Source: Bacteroidales bacterium (lineage in GTDB: Bacteria > Bacteroidota > Bacteroidia > Bacteroidales > Bacteroidaceae). From it: a DNA stretch of 64,000 bases. The DNA lies in contig SFPC01000004.1 of the NCBI GenBank assembly GCA_004552195.1, positions 1-64,000 on the forward strand, read 5' to 3'. Positions 37,175 through 46,696 of the stretch are shown here, piece after piece. The notes beneath the pieces are model-generated. The model had not been told where the DNA came from. It saw only the letters and a list, made by a program, of their open reading frames with translations, and did no database searches. The translations under genes and the position numbers were made by a program. Within the stretch, counting starts at the first letter, position 1. The number at the start of each line of letters is the position of its first letter.

Positions 37175-37236
37175 TTGCGTCCGGCGTGACAGGCGAGGCG
37201 GGAAATCACCTCGAAAAAGCAGTACCGAGTTGAGAG

Positions 37237-37602
37237 AAATCCCCCTTTCGCGCGCGCATATACGGTTTTTATTTCCCGAAAAAAGTATTCACCCCTTCAC
37301 ACAGTGCGTTTTTTCCGCTGATTTTCAGCACATTTTCGCGTGAAGGCTTTGTTTTTCAAGCATTCACACGGGCAGCAAAGCATTCACATGGGCGGTGAAC
37401 GTTTGTGAAGGGTTGAAAAAGCAAGCCTTCACACCGAAAAACCGATGAAAATCATAGGAACAAAGCAGCATAATCGCCCATTCCACTGTGAAGGGTTGAA
37501 AAAGCAAGCCTTCACACTTGAAACTCCTGAAAATCAGGTAAGAAAAGCCTTTGTGTGAAGGAGTGAATGCTTTTTTCGGGAAATAAAATACGTATAGAGA
37601 AG
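37237..37602 (+). repeat. family A terminal-inverted-repeat element, copy 2
   Basis: About 366 bp and the cleanest copy. TATTTCCCGAAAAAAG followed by TATTCACCCCTTCACAC at the left matches, inverted, GTGTGAAGGAGTGAATGC followed by TTTTTTCGGGAAATA at the right, about 35 bp in all. GTGAAGGGTTGAAAAAGC followed by AAGCCTTCACAC occurs twice inside. Confidence 0.82.
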
Positions 37603-37844
37603 ATCGAAAAGACCATCACCTGACAACCTTTCACTTTGCAAACTTCAGAAAGTTATGCTATAATTAAGGAGTGGCGACCTCCATGAAAAAACACCTAACT
37701 TCAATCTGCCAACTGCAAGACAATTATCAGCACAAAAGCCATGAAAAAAGTGGTATCGTTATTGGTTTTTTATACATTTGCAGACGTAGCAGCACTTTCT
37801 ACGAGTAGCAACACAGAGTATTTATAACCAAACACCCTTTAGCC
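37603..37844. other. gap upstream of floA
   Basis: This closes the 36823-37844 gene-free region. TACATTTG at 37773-37780 fits the -7 consensus, 65 bp before floA, but no -33 TTTG is spaced correctly. A 28-codon frame from ATG at 37741 to TAA at 37827 (MKKVVSLLVFYTFADVAA) overlaps this element and is probably not a gene. Confidence 0.45.
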
Positions 37845-38849
37845 ATGGATTATTTTTTCTTTGACGACCCCATTGTCATGGTGAGCATTGCTTTTGCCGT
37901 CATCATCCTGTTGTCCATTTTCTTTCATTTTGTTCCCTTCTTCCTTTGGCTTTCCGCCAAAGTTTCGGGCGTTCACATCTCGCTCATTCAGCTTTTCCTC
38001 ATGCGCATCCGTAATGTGCCGCCCAGCGTCATCGTGCCCAGCCTCATAGAAGCGCACAAAGCCGGACTGCGCAGCATCACGCGCGACAATCTGGAGGCTC
38101 ACTACATGACGGGAGGCCATGTGCAGCGCGTGGTTCACGCCTTGGTTTCCGCCTCCAAGGCCAACATCGACCTGAGCTTTGAGAAAGCCACCGCCATCGA
38201 CCTGGCCGGACGCGACGTGTTCGAGGCCGTGCAGACAAGCGTCAATCCCAAAGTTATTGACACGCCTCCCGTGGCAGCAGTGGCGAAGAATGGTATTCAG
38301 CTCATAGCCAAGGCCCGCGTAACGGTGCGTGCCAACATCCACCAGTTGGTGGGCGGTGCCGGCGAGGACACTATTTTGGCCCGTGTCGGCGAAGGCATTG
38401 TATCGAGCATCGGTTCGGCCGAAACTCACGAGCAGGTGCTTGAAAACCCCGACTCTATTTCCAAGCTGGTCCTCTCCAAGGGACTCGATGCGGGCACAGC
38501 CTATGAAATACTCTCCATCGACATTGCCGATATCGACGTAGGTAAGAACATCGGTGCGACCCTGCAAATGGACCAGGCCAATGCCGATAAGAACATTGCC
38601 CAAGCCAAGGCAGAGGAACGCCGCGCCATGGCTGTGGCCACCGAACAGGAAATGATAGCCCGCGCTCAGGAAGCCCGTGCCGAAGTAATCCAGGCCGAGG
38701 CCGAAGTGCCCAAGGCCCTGGCCCAGGCTCTGCGCGAAGGAAACATGGGTTTCATGGACTACTATCGTTTAGAAAACCTCAAGGGCGATACCGCCATGCG
38801 CGAAACTATCTCTAAAATCAATCCGGCCGACGTGCTGGGCAAGAAATAA
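37845..38849 (+). CDS. floA: flotillin-like protein FloA
   Basis: A 334-aa SPFH-domain protein of the UPF0365/FloA family that assembles in functional membrane microdomains. Residues about 10-35 form the membrane anchor ([20 protein letters not shown]). [40 protein letters not shown] and [20 protein letters not shown] follow, and a coiled coil rich in Ala, Glu and Gln ([20 protein letters not shown]) near residues 255-300. The nfeD gene that often precedes it is absent. Confidence 0.94.
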   Translation: MDYFFFDDPIVMVSIAFAVIILLSIFFHFVPFFLWLSAKVSGVHISLIQLFLMRIRNVPPSVIVPSLIEAHKAGLRSITRDNLEAHYMTGGHVQRVVHALVSASKANIDLSFEKATAIDLAGRDVFEAVQTSVNPKVIDTPPVAAVAKNGIQLIAKARVTVRANIHQLVGGAGEDTILARVGEGIVSSIGSAETHEQVLENPDSISKLVLSKGLDAGTAYEILSIDIADIDVGKNIGATLQMDQANADKNIAQAKAEERRAMAVATEQEMIARAQEARAEVIQAEAEVPKALAQALREGNMGFMDYYRLENLKGDTAMRETISKINPADVLGKK

Positions 38850-38916
38850 GCATTCCAACTGACTGATAAGCAGCTTTTGCACGCAACGTTGCAAGCGAAG
38901 CTTTTCGGATTTTACC

Positions 38917-38968
38917 ACAAACGGCATCCGTAAGTCCCGGCGAAGGGAAACTTGCGGATGCCGTTTGT
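38917..38968. terminator. 18-bp hairpin after floA
   Basis: A stem of 18 pairs with one G-U joins 38917-38934 (ACAAACGGCATCCGTAAG) to 38951-38968 (CTTGCGGATGCCGTTTGT) over 16 bases. The T-tract is poor, so it may act on both strands. Confidence 0.7.
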
Positions 38969-39017
38969 ATGATTGTGGCGCCAAGGGCTGTTGGTAGCAG
39001 AGTTCCGGGGTTAAAGG

Positions 39018-39095
39018 ATAATCCGGAGAGTCCGGAAAGTTCGTATAATCCGGAGTTTTCTGGATATTCCGGATATTTCGGATATTCCGGACATC
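39018..39095. repeat. cluster of TCCGGATAT-like short repeats
   Basis: About eight imperfect copies of a 10-11-bp unit, including AATCCGGAG, TCCGGAAAG, TATTCCGGATATTTCGGATA and TTCCGGACA. The core TCCGGA is itself a palindrome. It lies between floA and the minus-strand monooxygenase end. Confidence 0.65.
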
Positions 39096-39116
39096 AGGCT
39101 GCAGTTCGGGCGTGCT

Positions 39117-39401
39117 TTACTTTTCGGGAAAAGCAAACTGTTCGAGCTTGAGCGCGCCCAGCGCTTCGAGTTGCGATACATACTCTTTGAAATGCGGTGC
39201 CTCCATGTGCTTTTTCAGTGCAGCTTCGTCGGCCCACGTTTCACAAATCATGAAAATGTCGGGACGAGTGGCACTTTCAAACGTATCGTAGGAGATGCAA
39301 CCTTCGTCCTGCTGCGATTTGGCCGTCAGGGCGAGAGCGGCTTGGAGAGCCTCGTCGTACTTGCCCTCGTCAGCCTTGAAGAAACAGTTCAGTCTGAGCA
39401 T
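39117..39401 (-). CDS. antibiotic biosynthesis monooxygenase (ABM)-domain protein
   Basis: A 94-aa dimeric ferredoxin-like-fold protein of the YgiN/quinol monooxygenase type. MLRLNCFFKADEGKYDEALQ, SQQDEGCISYDTFES, FMICETWADEAALKKHMEAP and HFKEYV are standard. Relatives oxidise quinols or degrade haem; many have no assigned substrate. It is 39 bp downstream of the beta-barrel gene and probably co-transcribed with it. Confidence 0.88.
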   Translation of the reverse strand: MLRLNCFFKADEGKYDEALQAALALTAKSQQDEGCISYDTFESATRPDIFMICETWADEAALKKHMEAPHFKEYVSQLEALGALKLEQFAFPEK

Positions 39402-39440
39402 GTTGAAAGAATTATAGTGTTGTTCCTGTCAGTCGGCGGC

Positions 39441-40082
39441 TTAGAAGTAGTACGTCAGCTGAGCCTGGAAAGTATTCGTTTTGTATTCGAGTTGGTAGTC
39501 CTGCGAGTTACCCGTGGAGCCGCCCACATTTTCAAACAACGTCTTGCCCACGTTTCCGAGAGCAAAGTTGTAGCCGATGCCCACTTCGAGGTGTTTGAGC
39601 ACCCGCACGCCTGCGCCGATGTTCCAGGTGGTTGTCATGTTGCTCTTGTCGAAGTTACCTCCCTGAAGCGTGTTTTCCCACTTCATGTTCTGCAGACCGA
39701 AGCCGAACTGCGGACCTGTGGCCACGTAGACACTGGCCAAGCTGCTCAGTCCGATGTTGTAGCGCAGATTGATGGGGATTTCGATGGTGCGATACTTCTC
39801 GTTCTCGCCACCGATGTTCAGGTTGCGTTCAGAGTACTGCAACGAAGCGTCCAGACCGATGCCCAGCACCGTGTTGAAAGTAACTTTGGGTCCTACATAC
39901 CAACCAGCCTTGTTGTCGGTGGAAAGGTTCGAGTTGACACTGGCAGGCACATCGCCCGAGAGTTTCAGTTTGGAGAGGTTCAAGCCGGCCGTTACACCCC
40001 AGCTCAACGACTGGGCTGCAGCGGGAGCAGCCATAACGAGCATCAGCAGGAATGCTGTGCAAAGGGTTGCGATTTTTTTCAT
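39441..40082 (-). CDS. outer-membrane beta-barrel protein (PorT/OmpW-like size)
   Basis: A 213-aa exported protein with a clear signal peptide, KKIATLCTAFLLMLVMAAPAAAQ, cleaved near residue 23. The mature part alternates hydrophobic residues as expected of eight or so short strands (SLSWGVTAGLNLSKLKLSGD, KAGWYVGPKVTFNTVLGIGL, RTIEIPINLRYNIGLSSLAS) and ends in LTYYF, a terminal aromatic residue typical of outer-membrane barrels. It belongs to the common Bacteroidota porin-family barrels with unknown cargo. It lies 31 bp after the SLC13 gene. Confidence 0.82.
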   Translation of the reverse strand: MKKIATLCTAFLLMLVMAAPAAAQSLSWGVTAGLNLSKLKLSGDVPASVNSNLSTDNKAGWYVGPKVTFNTVLGIGLDASLQYSERNLNIGGENEKYRTIEIPINLRYNIGLSSLASVYVATGPQFGFGLQNMKWENTLQGGNFDKSNMTTTWNIGAGVRVLKHLEVGIGYNFALGNVGKTLFENVGGSTGNSQDYQLEYKTNTFQAQLTYYF

Positions 40083-40113
40083 AATGTGGTTTGTTAATAA
40101 AGTAAGAGATATG

Positions 40114-42009
40114 TTAGAGCGGGAAGAAGAGGGGGATGGTGAGGATAGCCACGAGCCCCATGACGATTTGCAGCGGCAAACCTACCTTCACGTAGTCCAT
40201 AAAGTTGTAGTGTCCGGCGTTCATCACCATGGCATTGGGCGGTGTACAGATTGGTGTGGCGAAGCAGGCACTGGCTGCCACGGCTGCCGTCATCATGAAC
40301 GGCGTGGGCGAAACGCCCAGTCCCTCTGCGGCAGCCCAGGCGATGGGAGCCACGAGGATAGCGGTGGCGGAGTTGCTGATAAACGTGCTGAGCGCGGAAG
40401 TAACGAGGTAAACGCCCGCCAAAGCGGCGTAGATGCCATATTCATTGAGGCTCATGATACAGTTGTGGGCAATCCAGTCAGAAATACCCGTCTTGGAGAG
40501 CGCGGTAGACATAGGCATCATGGCAGCGATGAGCACAATGCTTTCCCAGCCAATCATTTTGTACGCCGCGTCCACGCTGCGCACGCAGCGGGTCAAGACC
40601 ATGAGCAGACCGGCTATAATCACAGCGGCCACGGGTTTCACTCCTATTTGGTCGGCAAATATCATGCAGATTACCATCGCCGTCATGATGACAGCGGCCA
40701 GAGGAGCCTTGTGGTCGAGCGCCACACTCTCGTGGTCCTCCTGCGGCGAACCGATGACAATCCACTCGCGGTTTTTCTTCGCCATGCTTTCTATGCCCTT
40801 CCACGCGCCGTGAACCAGGAGCATATCGCCGTTTTTGATGTTCGAGTCGAGCACATCTTCAAAGATATACTTGCCTTGTCGTTTGATGGCCAGCACACTC
40901 ACGCCGAAGCGTTCCTTAAAGTTGGCCTTGCGTAGTGGGCGGTTGATCATGGCCGACTCCGGCGAAATGAGCACCTCGGCCAGACCGATTTCGTAGAAGT
41001 CCAGTTTTCCCTTTCCGTCGCGTTCTTCGTCCTCGAACACCGACAGATTGTAGTCAAAGGCAAAGGTATTCACCTTATCGCGTTCGCCCAGCACATAGAG
41101 CGTATCCGTGTTTTGGAAAATGGTATCTGTGGAAACAGACTCTTGGATGTTGGGGCTGAACACAGAGCGGTTGGCACGGCGCACTTCGAGAATTGTCACG
41201 CCATACTTGTGACGTATGTCGAGTTCGCCCACGGTGCGTCCCTCCAACGCCATGCTTCCCTCCTTGGCCTGGAGTCGGAACACGAGGTCGTTGATGTGGT
41301 ATTCGTGGAGCAGGGAAGCCAGGCTCTGTTCCTCGCCTGTCTCCTCATGTTCTTTACTTTTTTTGCCGAGGAAATATTTGCAGAGCGGGTAGAGCATGAC
41401 CAGTCCCACGCCGAGGCATATCAAGCCGATGGGCAGGAAGTCGAAGAAGGAGAAGCCCGGTTTGCCGTTGTCGCGCAGGTAGCCGTCGACAATCAGGTTG
41501 GGCGGAGTACCAATCAGCGTCAGGATACCACCCATCGAGCTGGCGAATGCGAGGGGCATCATCAGCTTGCTGGGGCTCGTACCTGCCGACTTGGCCATGG
41601 CGAGGATAATAGGCAGCAACAAGGCTACCGTACCCGTGTTGCTCACAAAGGCAGCCACCGCGGAAGTTACGAGCATCACGAGGAAGAAAAGCTTGATTTC
41701 GCTCGTGCCGGCCAACTTCAGCAGACGGCCGGAGATGATTTTTGCCAAGCCGGTCTGGAACACGGCTCCACCCACGATGAACAGGCCAATCATCATCACT
41801 ACGGCCGAGTTTGAGAAGCCGGCCAGGGCTTCAGACGGCGTGAGCACGTTCGTTACAAGCAAGAGGGCCATTGAACTGAGTGCAACAATATCGGAGCGCA
41901 CCTTGTCTGCGATAAAGGCCACAATAGTAAGGGCAAAGACGGCTATGACTATAGCGACCTGCCCTGCCGGCGAAGCAAAATACTCCGCCACCTGATTAAA
42001 TATGTCCAT
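40114..42009 (-). CDS. SLC13-type anion symporter with RCK_C domains
   Basis: A 631-aa transporter with N- and C-terminal membrane halves. The central soluble part (about residues 215-375) carries two TrkA-C/RCK_C-like modules: LEGRTVGELDIRHKYGVTIL and INRPLRKANFKERFGVSVLA. SFQTGLAKIISGRLLKLAGT-like and SSMGGILTLIGTPPNLIVDG sequences mark the SLC13 pore. Family members move sulfate, phosphate or dicarboxylates with Na+; the substrate here is not deducible. A complete minus-strand promoter precedes it. Confidence 0.88.
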   Translation of the reverse strand: MDIFNQVAEYFASPAGQVAIVIAVFALTIVAFIADKVRSDIVALSSMALLLVTNVLTPSEALAGFSNSAVVMMIGLFIVGGAVFQTGLAKIISGRLLKLAGTSEIKLFFLVMLVTSAVAAFVSNTGTVALLLPIILAMAKSAGTSPSKLMMPLAFASSMGGILTLIGTPPNLIVDGYLRDNGKPGFSFFDFLPIGLICLGVGLVMLYPLCKYFLGKKSKEHEETGEEQSLASLLHEYHINDLVFRLQAKEGSMALEGRTVGELDIRHKYGVTILEVRRANRSVFSPNIQESVSTDTIFQNTDTLYVLGERDKVNTFAFDYNLSVFEDEERDGKGKLDFYEIGLAEVLISPESAMINRPLRKANFKERFGVSVLAIKRQGKYIFEDVLDSNIKNGDMLLVHGAWKGIESMAKKNREWIVIGSPQEDHESVALDHKAPLAAVIMTAMVICMIFADQIGVKPVAAVIIAGLLMVLTRCVRSVDAAYKMIGWESIVLIAAMMPMSTALSKTGISDWIAHNCIMSLNEYGIYAALAGVYLVTSALSTFISNSATAILVAPIAWAAAEGLGVSPTPFMMTAAVAASACFATPICTPPNAMVMNAGHYNFMDYVKVGLPLQIVMGLVAILTIPLFFPL

Positions 42010-42031
42010 GATTGTTAAGAAAATTTGGGGG

Positions 42032-42063
42032 CAAAAGTAGGTTTAGTTTTTCACATTGACAAA
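42032..42063 (-). promoter_or_regulatory. promoter of the SLC13 gene
   Basis: On the minus strand TTTG (42060-42063), a 20-bp spacer, then TACTTTTG (42032-42039), 23 bp before the start codon. Confidence 0.75.
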
Positions 42064-42144
42064 CTTTTCCTGGAATAATGGACGGAATGCGGCTGCTGCG
42101 GAACGAAAGCCGGAGGTTTAGCCAAAGAGAAACAGCCTCACGCG

Positions 42145-42246
42145 CCCCAAATGTTAAAATCAAAATGGCCGATTTGGCTGTTCCGCAATTTATGCCTACC
42201 TTTAGGTTATCAAAAGGAAGAGGTCTGCCGAGGCGGACTTCTTCTT
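42145..42246 (+). repeat. family D repeat, forward copy
   Basis: CCCCAAATGTTAAAATC, GGCCGATTTGGCTGTT, GCCTACCTTTAGG, AAAAGGAAGAGGTC and GGCGGACTTCTTC align with the reverse complement of 24946-25050. Confidence 0.68.
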
Positions 42247-42271
42247 TGTTTTTCAGCCTTTTTTTCGTCGC

Positions 42272-42350
42272 AAAAAGTCCAGGACTTGTTTTTTCTACTC
42301 GCCAACTATTTTTTCCTACTCGGCGAGTCGTGAAAACAAGTCCCGGACCT
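42272..42350 (-). repeat. family C repeat, reverse copy
   Basis: AAAAGTCCAGGACTTG, then CTACTCGCCAACTATTTTTT, CCTACTCGGCGAGTCG and ACAAGTCCCGGACC. It holds ACT-CGGCG-AGT (42318-42328). The rest of the 42010-42673 gap contains only the promoters. Confidence 0.7.
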
Positions 42351-42514
42351 CTGACAAACACCCGTCGTGGAAATATGCAGAAAGGTTAAAAATGTTAATG
42401 TAAGACGCCAGTTCGCCAACGTCTTTCAGCTTCCGTCCCACCCCGTCCTGCTCCTTCCTATTCCATCTCTGCCTGCATTATTTTCATCTGTGGGTTAAAA
42501 ACGACTACTTCGTT

Positions 42515-42547
42515 TTTGAACAATCTGCAATTTAATCCATATTTTTG
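42515..42547 (+). promoter_or_regulatory. sialidase promoter
   Basis: TTTG (42515-42518), a 21-bp spacer, then TATTTTTG (42540-42547). The leader is about 115 bases and includes a small hairpin, TGCCGG (42571-42576) with CCGGCA (42588-42593). Confidence 0.75.
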
Positions 42548-42673
42548 CAAACGCACAACCACTATTTCCCTGCCGGGCTTTTCCAATCCGGCAGCAGAAG
42601 CGTGGCGTGCCACCCTTCCGGGCGATCATCCGCCTTTGCTCTTATCGATTTTTTTCATCCTTAATTTTTTACT

Positions 42674-45640
42674 ATGAACAAGATTACACGACTTTTCTCC
42701 TTGTTGCTGTGCCTGGTATTGGCCGGTCATGGCTACGCAGCTACCCCTGTTGAGGTAACTACCATCGAGAATGGCGAATTTGCCGACGGTACGGTTTGGT
42801 ACACTTTGACTATCGGTGCCGGCAAGCTGCGCATTGCCAACAACGACGGCGCCGAGTACATCAAGCTTGGCGGCCAAATCACCGGTGCCGACGCCGAACT
42901 GTGGTGCTTTGCCGGCAACGAAACCGATGGCTACCTTATATATAATAAGGAAGCAGGTGCCTCGATGGCTTTGGCCGCTCCCACCACCATGCTGGGCACC
43001 ACGGGCGGTGCCTCCTACGCCATTCTGAAAGATGCCGCCGCTCCCGGCGACGATTACACCAACTTGTGGGACATTGCCGAGGCCACGCAAAAATCTAACG
43101 GACAGGCCGTAGGCGTAACGGGCGGTTTCTACATCAATGAGCACGGCTATGCCTCGAACATACTGAACAACCGCGACAGCAAGCTGGCCTTTTGGTCGGC
43201 AGGCTACGACGACGGCTCCGTCATCCTGATTGAGGCTGTCACGGCCACCTATACGGTAGACATGACCACGGGTACATTCACCGCCACCAACGCTGCCGGC
43301 ACCTGGGCTTCGGTATGGTCGTCAAATTCCACCTCGCCGCAGCTCACCCTCAGCACTGGTTTCAACAACATGGCCAAGAACGGCGACAACCTGACCCTCG
43401 CCTCCGGACAGGCCCAAAACAGCGTGTACACCATCTCGGCCGGCAGCGACTACATCATCACCGGCTACAAATTCCTGTTCAAGAACAAAGTTGCCAACAG
43501 CAATACCCTGAAACTGACCGCCGGCGGAACGGAATACAGCGTAACCGACGAAGCACAAAGCCTTGAAATGACGGGGCTGAAGGAGGTTGCGGCCCAGTTC
43601 ACCCTGAACGGCCACAACCATGAGATGGAGTTGAGCAACTTCACCGTCAGCATCAGCCGCAGCTTCCGCCAGCCGGAGCCTCAGCAGGACCTCTTCATCA
43701 CCGACGGCAGCCGTGCGCCCTACCGCATCCCGGCCATTGCCAAAGCGCACAACGGCGACTTGATAGCCATCAGCGACTATCGTCCCTGCGGCGGCGACAT
43801 CGGTTTCGGTGAGGTGGACATCGTGGCACGCATCTCGAAGGACAACGGACTGACCTGGGGCAATGAGTTCACCATCGGCGATGGCACAGGCGTGAGCGGT
43901 GCCGTAGACTGCGGCTTCGGCGACGCCGCCGTGGTGGCCGACAGCGAAAGCGACGAAGTGCTGCTCATCAGCGTTTGCGGCAACACCGTGTACGGCGCAG
44001 GCACCACTACGCGCGAAAATCCCAATCGCGTGGCGCGCTTCCGTAGCCATGACAACGGACAGACCTGGGAGGCTTACGAAGAAATCACCGAAAGCATCTA
44101 CACGCTCTTCGATGAGAGCGCACTGGGCGCCGTGCAGAGCCTCTTCTTCGGCTCGGGCCGCATCTGCCAAAGCCGTCAGGTGAAAGTGGGCCAGTACTAC
44201 CGTCTGTATGCCGCCCTCTGCGCACGCCCCGGCGGCAACCGCGTTATCTACTCCGACGACTTCGGCCAGACATGGAAGGCGCTGGGCAGCATCGACATCT
44301 CACCCGCACCCGGCGGCGACGAACCGAAGTGTGAGGAACTGCCCGACGGACGTGTCATCCTCAGCTCGCGTGCCTCAGGCGGCCGCATCTTCAACTTCTT
44401 CACCTACACCAACGTGGAAACCGGCGAAGGCAGCTGGGCCAACGCCGTGTCCTCAAACGCAGGCACGAATGGTGTGGACGCATCGGGCAACTCGACCAAC
44501 GGCGAAATACTCATCCTCCCCGTGAAGCGCAACTCGGACAACGCCGAAATGTACCTCGCTCTCCAATCCGTGCCCTTCGGCAGCGGACGCGCCAACGTGG
44601 GCATCTACTATAAGGAACTTTCCTCGCTCAGCGACCTGAAGGACGTGACGGCCTTTGCCTCCGATTGGGACGGCCGCCATCAGGCAAGCTACATCGGCTC
44701 GGCCTATTCCACCATGATTATGCAGGCCAACGACTCCATCGCCTTCTTCTACGAAGAGGAGACTTACGGCAAGGCATATACCAATGTTTACAAACAGTAC
44801 TCCGTGGAGGGCATCACAGAGGGCGCTTACACCTACTACCCCGCCGCTGACCGCACGGCCTTCGTTACCAACTTGCTGCGGGAGAACGTGGCTTCTGTGG
44901 CTGACCTCGAAAAGGGCGAAGCAGTGGGCATGATCGACGCTGCCAAGGCCGACGACCTGCTGACATCGCTCAACGGCGTGGCCGACGTCTACGCTGCCAA
45001 CCCCACAGTGCAGGGGTATGCCGATGCCATGGCCGAGATGGAGGCCAAGATGGCTGCCGCCAAAATTCAGTTGGAGAATGGCAAGGTATACACCCTGGCC
45101 AACAAAGACCGCGCCGCCAACCCTTTTCTCGGCACGAGCCAGAACGATGACAACGTGGATGGCTCGCACAAGGCTTACCAAGGATATGCCGCAGCTGAAA
45201 GCGGAGCTCAGGAATTTGCTTTTCTGATTAACGAAGACGGAACGTGGGTTATCTACAACGACGAAGCTCAAACTTTTCTGAGTCCCACGCAGGATTATTA
45301 CAAAACGGTGTTTCAGGTGGCCGACCGCGCCGAGGCCGGCTCCTACCGCGTGAGTTCTGACACGAATGGCTGGTCTGTGCTGACCTGCACCGCTCCCGAG
45401 GTAGCCGCCATCCCCGCCCTGCACCTCGACGGCTCGAACAAACTGGTGCAGTGGACCACCTCGGAAGGTGCCTCCATGTGGAAAATCGTGCCGACGGGCA
45501 AGCAGACACTCATCGAAGACATCCTGACCGTTGCACCCGAGGAAGTGAAAATGTATGACTTGCAGGGCCGCCGCCTGCTCCAGGCTCCGGCACAAGGCAT
45601 CTTCATCACGTCGGACCGCAAGAAGCATCTCAACAAATAA
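42674..45640 (+). CDS. secreted exo-alpha-sialidase with sorting tail
   Basis: A 988-aa exported glycosidase of the GH33/BNR type that removes terminal sialic acids from host glycans. A signal peptide (ITRLFSLLLCLVLAGHGYA) is followed by a beta-rich N-terminal region to about residue 335. The catalytic propeller has YRIP near 349 (arginine of the triad), SDYRPCGGDIGFG, and Asp boxes SKDNGLTW (about 388), SHDNGQTW (about 457) and SDDFGQTW (about 525). The region after 750 is beta-rich, and KMYDLQGRRLLQAPAQGIFI near the end resembles Bacteroidales C-terminal sorting tails. No sialic acid catabolic genes lie nearby. Confidence 0.9.
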   Translation: MNKITRLFSLLLCLVLAGHGYAATPVEVTTIENGEFADGTVWYTLTIGAGKLRIANNDGAEYIKLGGQITGADAELWCFAGNETDGYLIYNKEAGASMALAAPTTMLGTTGGASYAILKDAAAPGDDYTNLWDIAEATQKSNGQAVGVTGGFYINEHGYASNILNNRDSKLAFWSAGYDDGSVILIEAVTATYTVDMTTGTFTATNAAGTWASVWSSNSTSPQLTLSTGFNNMAKNGDNLTLASGQAQNSVYTISAGSDYIITGYKFLFKNKVANSNTLKLTAGGTEYSVTDEAQSLEMTGLKEVAAQFTLNGHNHEMELSNFTVSISRSFRQPEPQQDLFITDGSRAPYRIPAIAKAHNGDLIAISDYRPCGGDIGFGEVDIVARISKDNGLTWGNEFTIGDGTGVSGAVDCGFGDAAVVADSESDEVLLISVCGNTVYGAGTTTRENPNRVARFRSHDNGQTWEAYEEITESIYTLFDESALGAVQSLFFGSGRICQSRQVKVGQYYRLYAALCARPGGNRVIYSDDFGQTWKALGSIDISPAPGGDEPKCEELPDGRVILSSRASGGRIFNFFTYTNVETGEGSWANAVSSNAGTNGVDASGNSTNGEILILPVKRNSDNAEMYLALQSVPFGSGRANVGIYYKELSSLSDLKDVTAFASDWDGRHQASYIGSAYSTMIMQANDSIAFFYEEETYGKAYTNVYKQYSVEGITEGAYTYYPAADRTAFVTNLLRENVASVADLEKGEAVGMIDAAKADDLLTSLNGVADVYAANPTVQGYADAMAEMEAKMAAAKIQLENGKVYTLANKDRAANPFLGTSQNDDNVDGSHKAYQGYAAAESGAQEFAFLINEDGTWVIYNDEAQTFLSPTQDYYKTVFQVADRAEAGSYRVSSDTNGWSVLTCTAPEVAAIPALHLDGSNKLVQWTTSEGASMWKIVPTGKQTLIEDILTVAPEEVKMYDLQGRRLLQAPAQGIFITSDRKKHLNK

Positions 45641-45667
45641 CACGTTGACTGAAACCTAACATCAATA

Positions 45668-45749
45668 GAGTTGGAAAGTTTAACGGAAGCAGCCTGAAGG
45701 CGACCCCAAGGTTGGCAAAGGTTTTCCTTAAACTTTTCAACTCATTTTG
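45668..45749 (+). terminator. hairpin after the sialidase
   Basis: GAGTTGGAAAGTTTAACGG (45668-45686) pairs with a few mismatches with TTTCCTTAAACTTTTCAACTC (45723-45743), then ATTTTG. Confidence 0.6.
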
Positions 45750-45811
45750 TGGAACGGAGCCTCCGTCTCGCGGAGTGCGTCCCGCTCCTTTTCCCATCCA
45801 CACTGAAAATC

Positions 45812-46489
45812 ATGAAAGTAATCAATCTGGGAGAACACTCCTCCGTCATCAACGCCTATATGGCACAACTGCGCGACGTGAACGTGCAAGGCAACCGCAC
45901 CCTGTTTCGCCGCAACCTGAAACGTGTGGCCCACGCCATGGCCTACGAAGTGAGCCGCACGCTCCACTACTCGGAAAAGCCTATACAGACCCCGTTGGGC
46001 GTGAAGGCCGTGCCCACCTGCGACGACCGCTTGGTCATTGGCACTGTGCTGCGCGCCGGATTGGCTTTTCACGAAGGATTTCTCGACATCTTCGACCAGG
46101 CCGACTCCGCCTTCGTGGCGGCCTACCGCGAGGAGGGTACGCCGGGCGAGCTGAAAATCCACGTGGACTACATGGCGGCACCAGAACTGGAGGGGTGTAC
46201 CTTCCTGATGGTGGACCCCATGCTGGCCACGGGCGGCAGCTTGGAACTGTCCTACCGCGCCTTCCTGCGCCACGGCACACCGGCGCACCTCCACCTGTGC
46301 TGCGTCATCGCAGCCGAAGCGGGCATCAGACACCTGCAGGAGGTGTTCCCCTCGGACGACGTGACGCTCTGGGTGGCCGGCGTAGATGCAGAGCTGAACG
46401 CCGATGCCTACATCGTGCCCGGACTGGGCGATGCGGGCGACCTGTCCTTCGGGCCGAAACTCAGCAACCCAATGAACCATAACGAATAA
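45812..46489 (+). CDS. upp: uracil phosphoribosyltransferase
   Basis: Salvages uracil to UMP with phosphoribosyl pyrophosphate. The 225-aa protein has MKVINLGEHSSVINAYMAQL, VLRAGLAFHEGFLDIFDQAD, FLMVDPMLATGGSLELSYRA (PRPP loop) and AYIVPGLGDAGDLSFGP at the uracil site. The start at 45812 is chosen because the upstream extension overlaps a hairpin region and does not resemble the family. Some residues differ from the commonest Upp sequences, but all main motifs are present. Confidence 0.9.
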   Translation: MKVINLGEHSSVINAYMAQLRDVNVQGNRTLFRRNLKRVAHAMAYEVSRTLHYSEKPIQTPLGVKAVPTCDDRLVIGTVLRAGLAFHEGFLDIFDQADSAFVAAYREEGTPGELKIHVDYMAAPELEGCTFLMVDPMLATGGSLELSYRAFLRHGTPAHLHLCCVIAAEAGIRHLQEVFPSDDVTLWVAGVDAELNADAYIVPGLGDAGDLSFGPKLSNPMNHNE

Positions 46490-46514
46490 CCGGTTGCTCC
46501 GAATGCACGCGCAG

Positions 46515-46664
46515 CCAATCTTATGTAAAGTTGAAGGTTATAAGGTTATGGTCGCTTCGCTCCCAGGTTATGAGGTTATAAGAATACTGTTTGAGGTAGG
46601 CAAGATAGCCGCATCGAGTAACTTTATAACCTCATAACCTTATCCCTCATAACCTCCGAAACTA
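46515..46664 (+). repeat. family B palindromic repeat, copy 2
   Basis: Nearly the same as copy 1 (11346-11494), including GGTCGCTTCGCTCCC (46550-46564) and AGAATACTGTT. It fills most of the gap between upp and xerD and ends 33 bp before the xerD start. CATTATACATTATT (46672-46685) follows. Confidence 0.82.
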
Positions 46665-46696
46665 AATTTATTCATTATACATTATTCAATCCATCC

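Noticed and set aside
36823..37844. tRNA or rRNA gene in the long gap before floA
   Set aside because: No cloverleaf arms or T-loop GTTCRANNC pattern could be found; the gap is explained by the terminator and C-A repeats.
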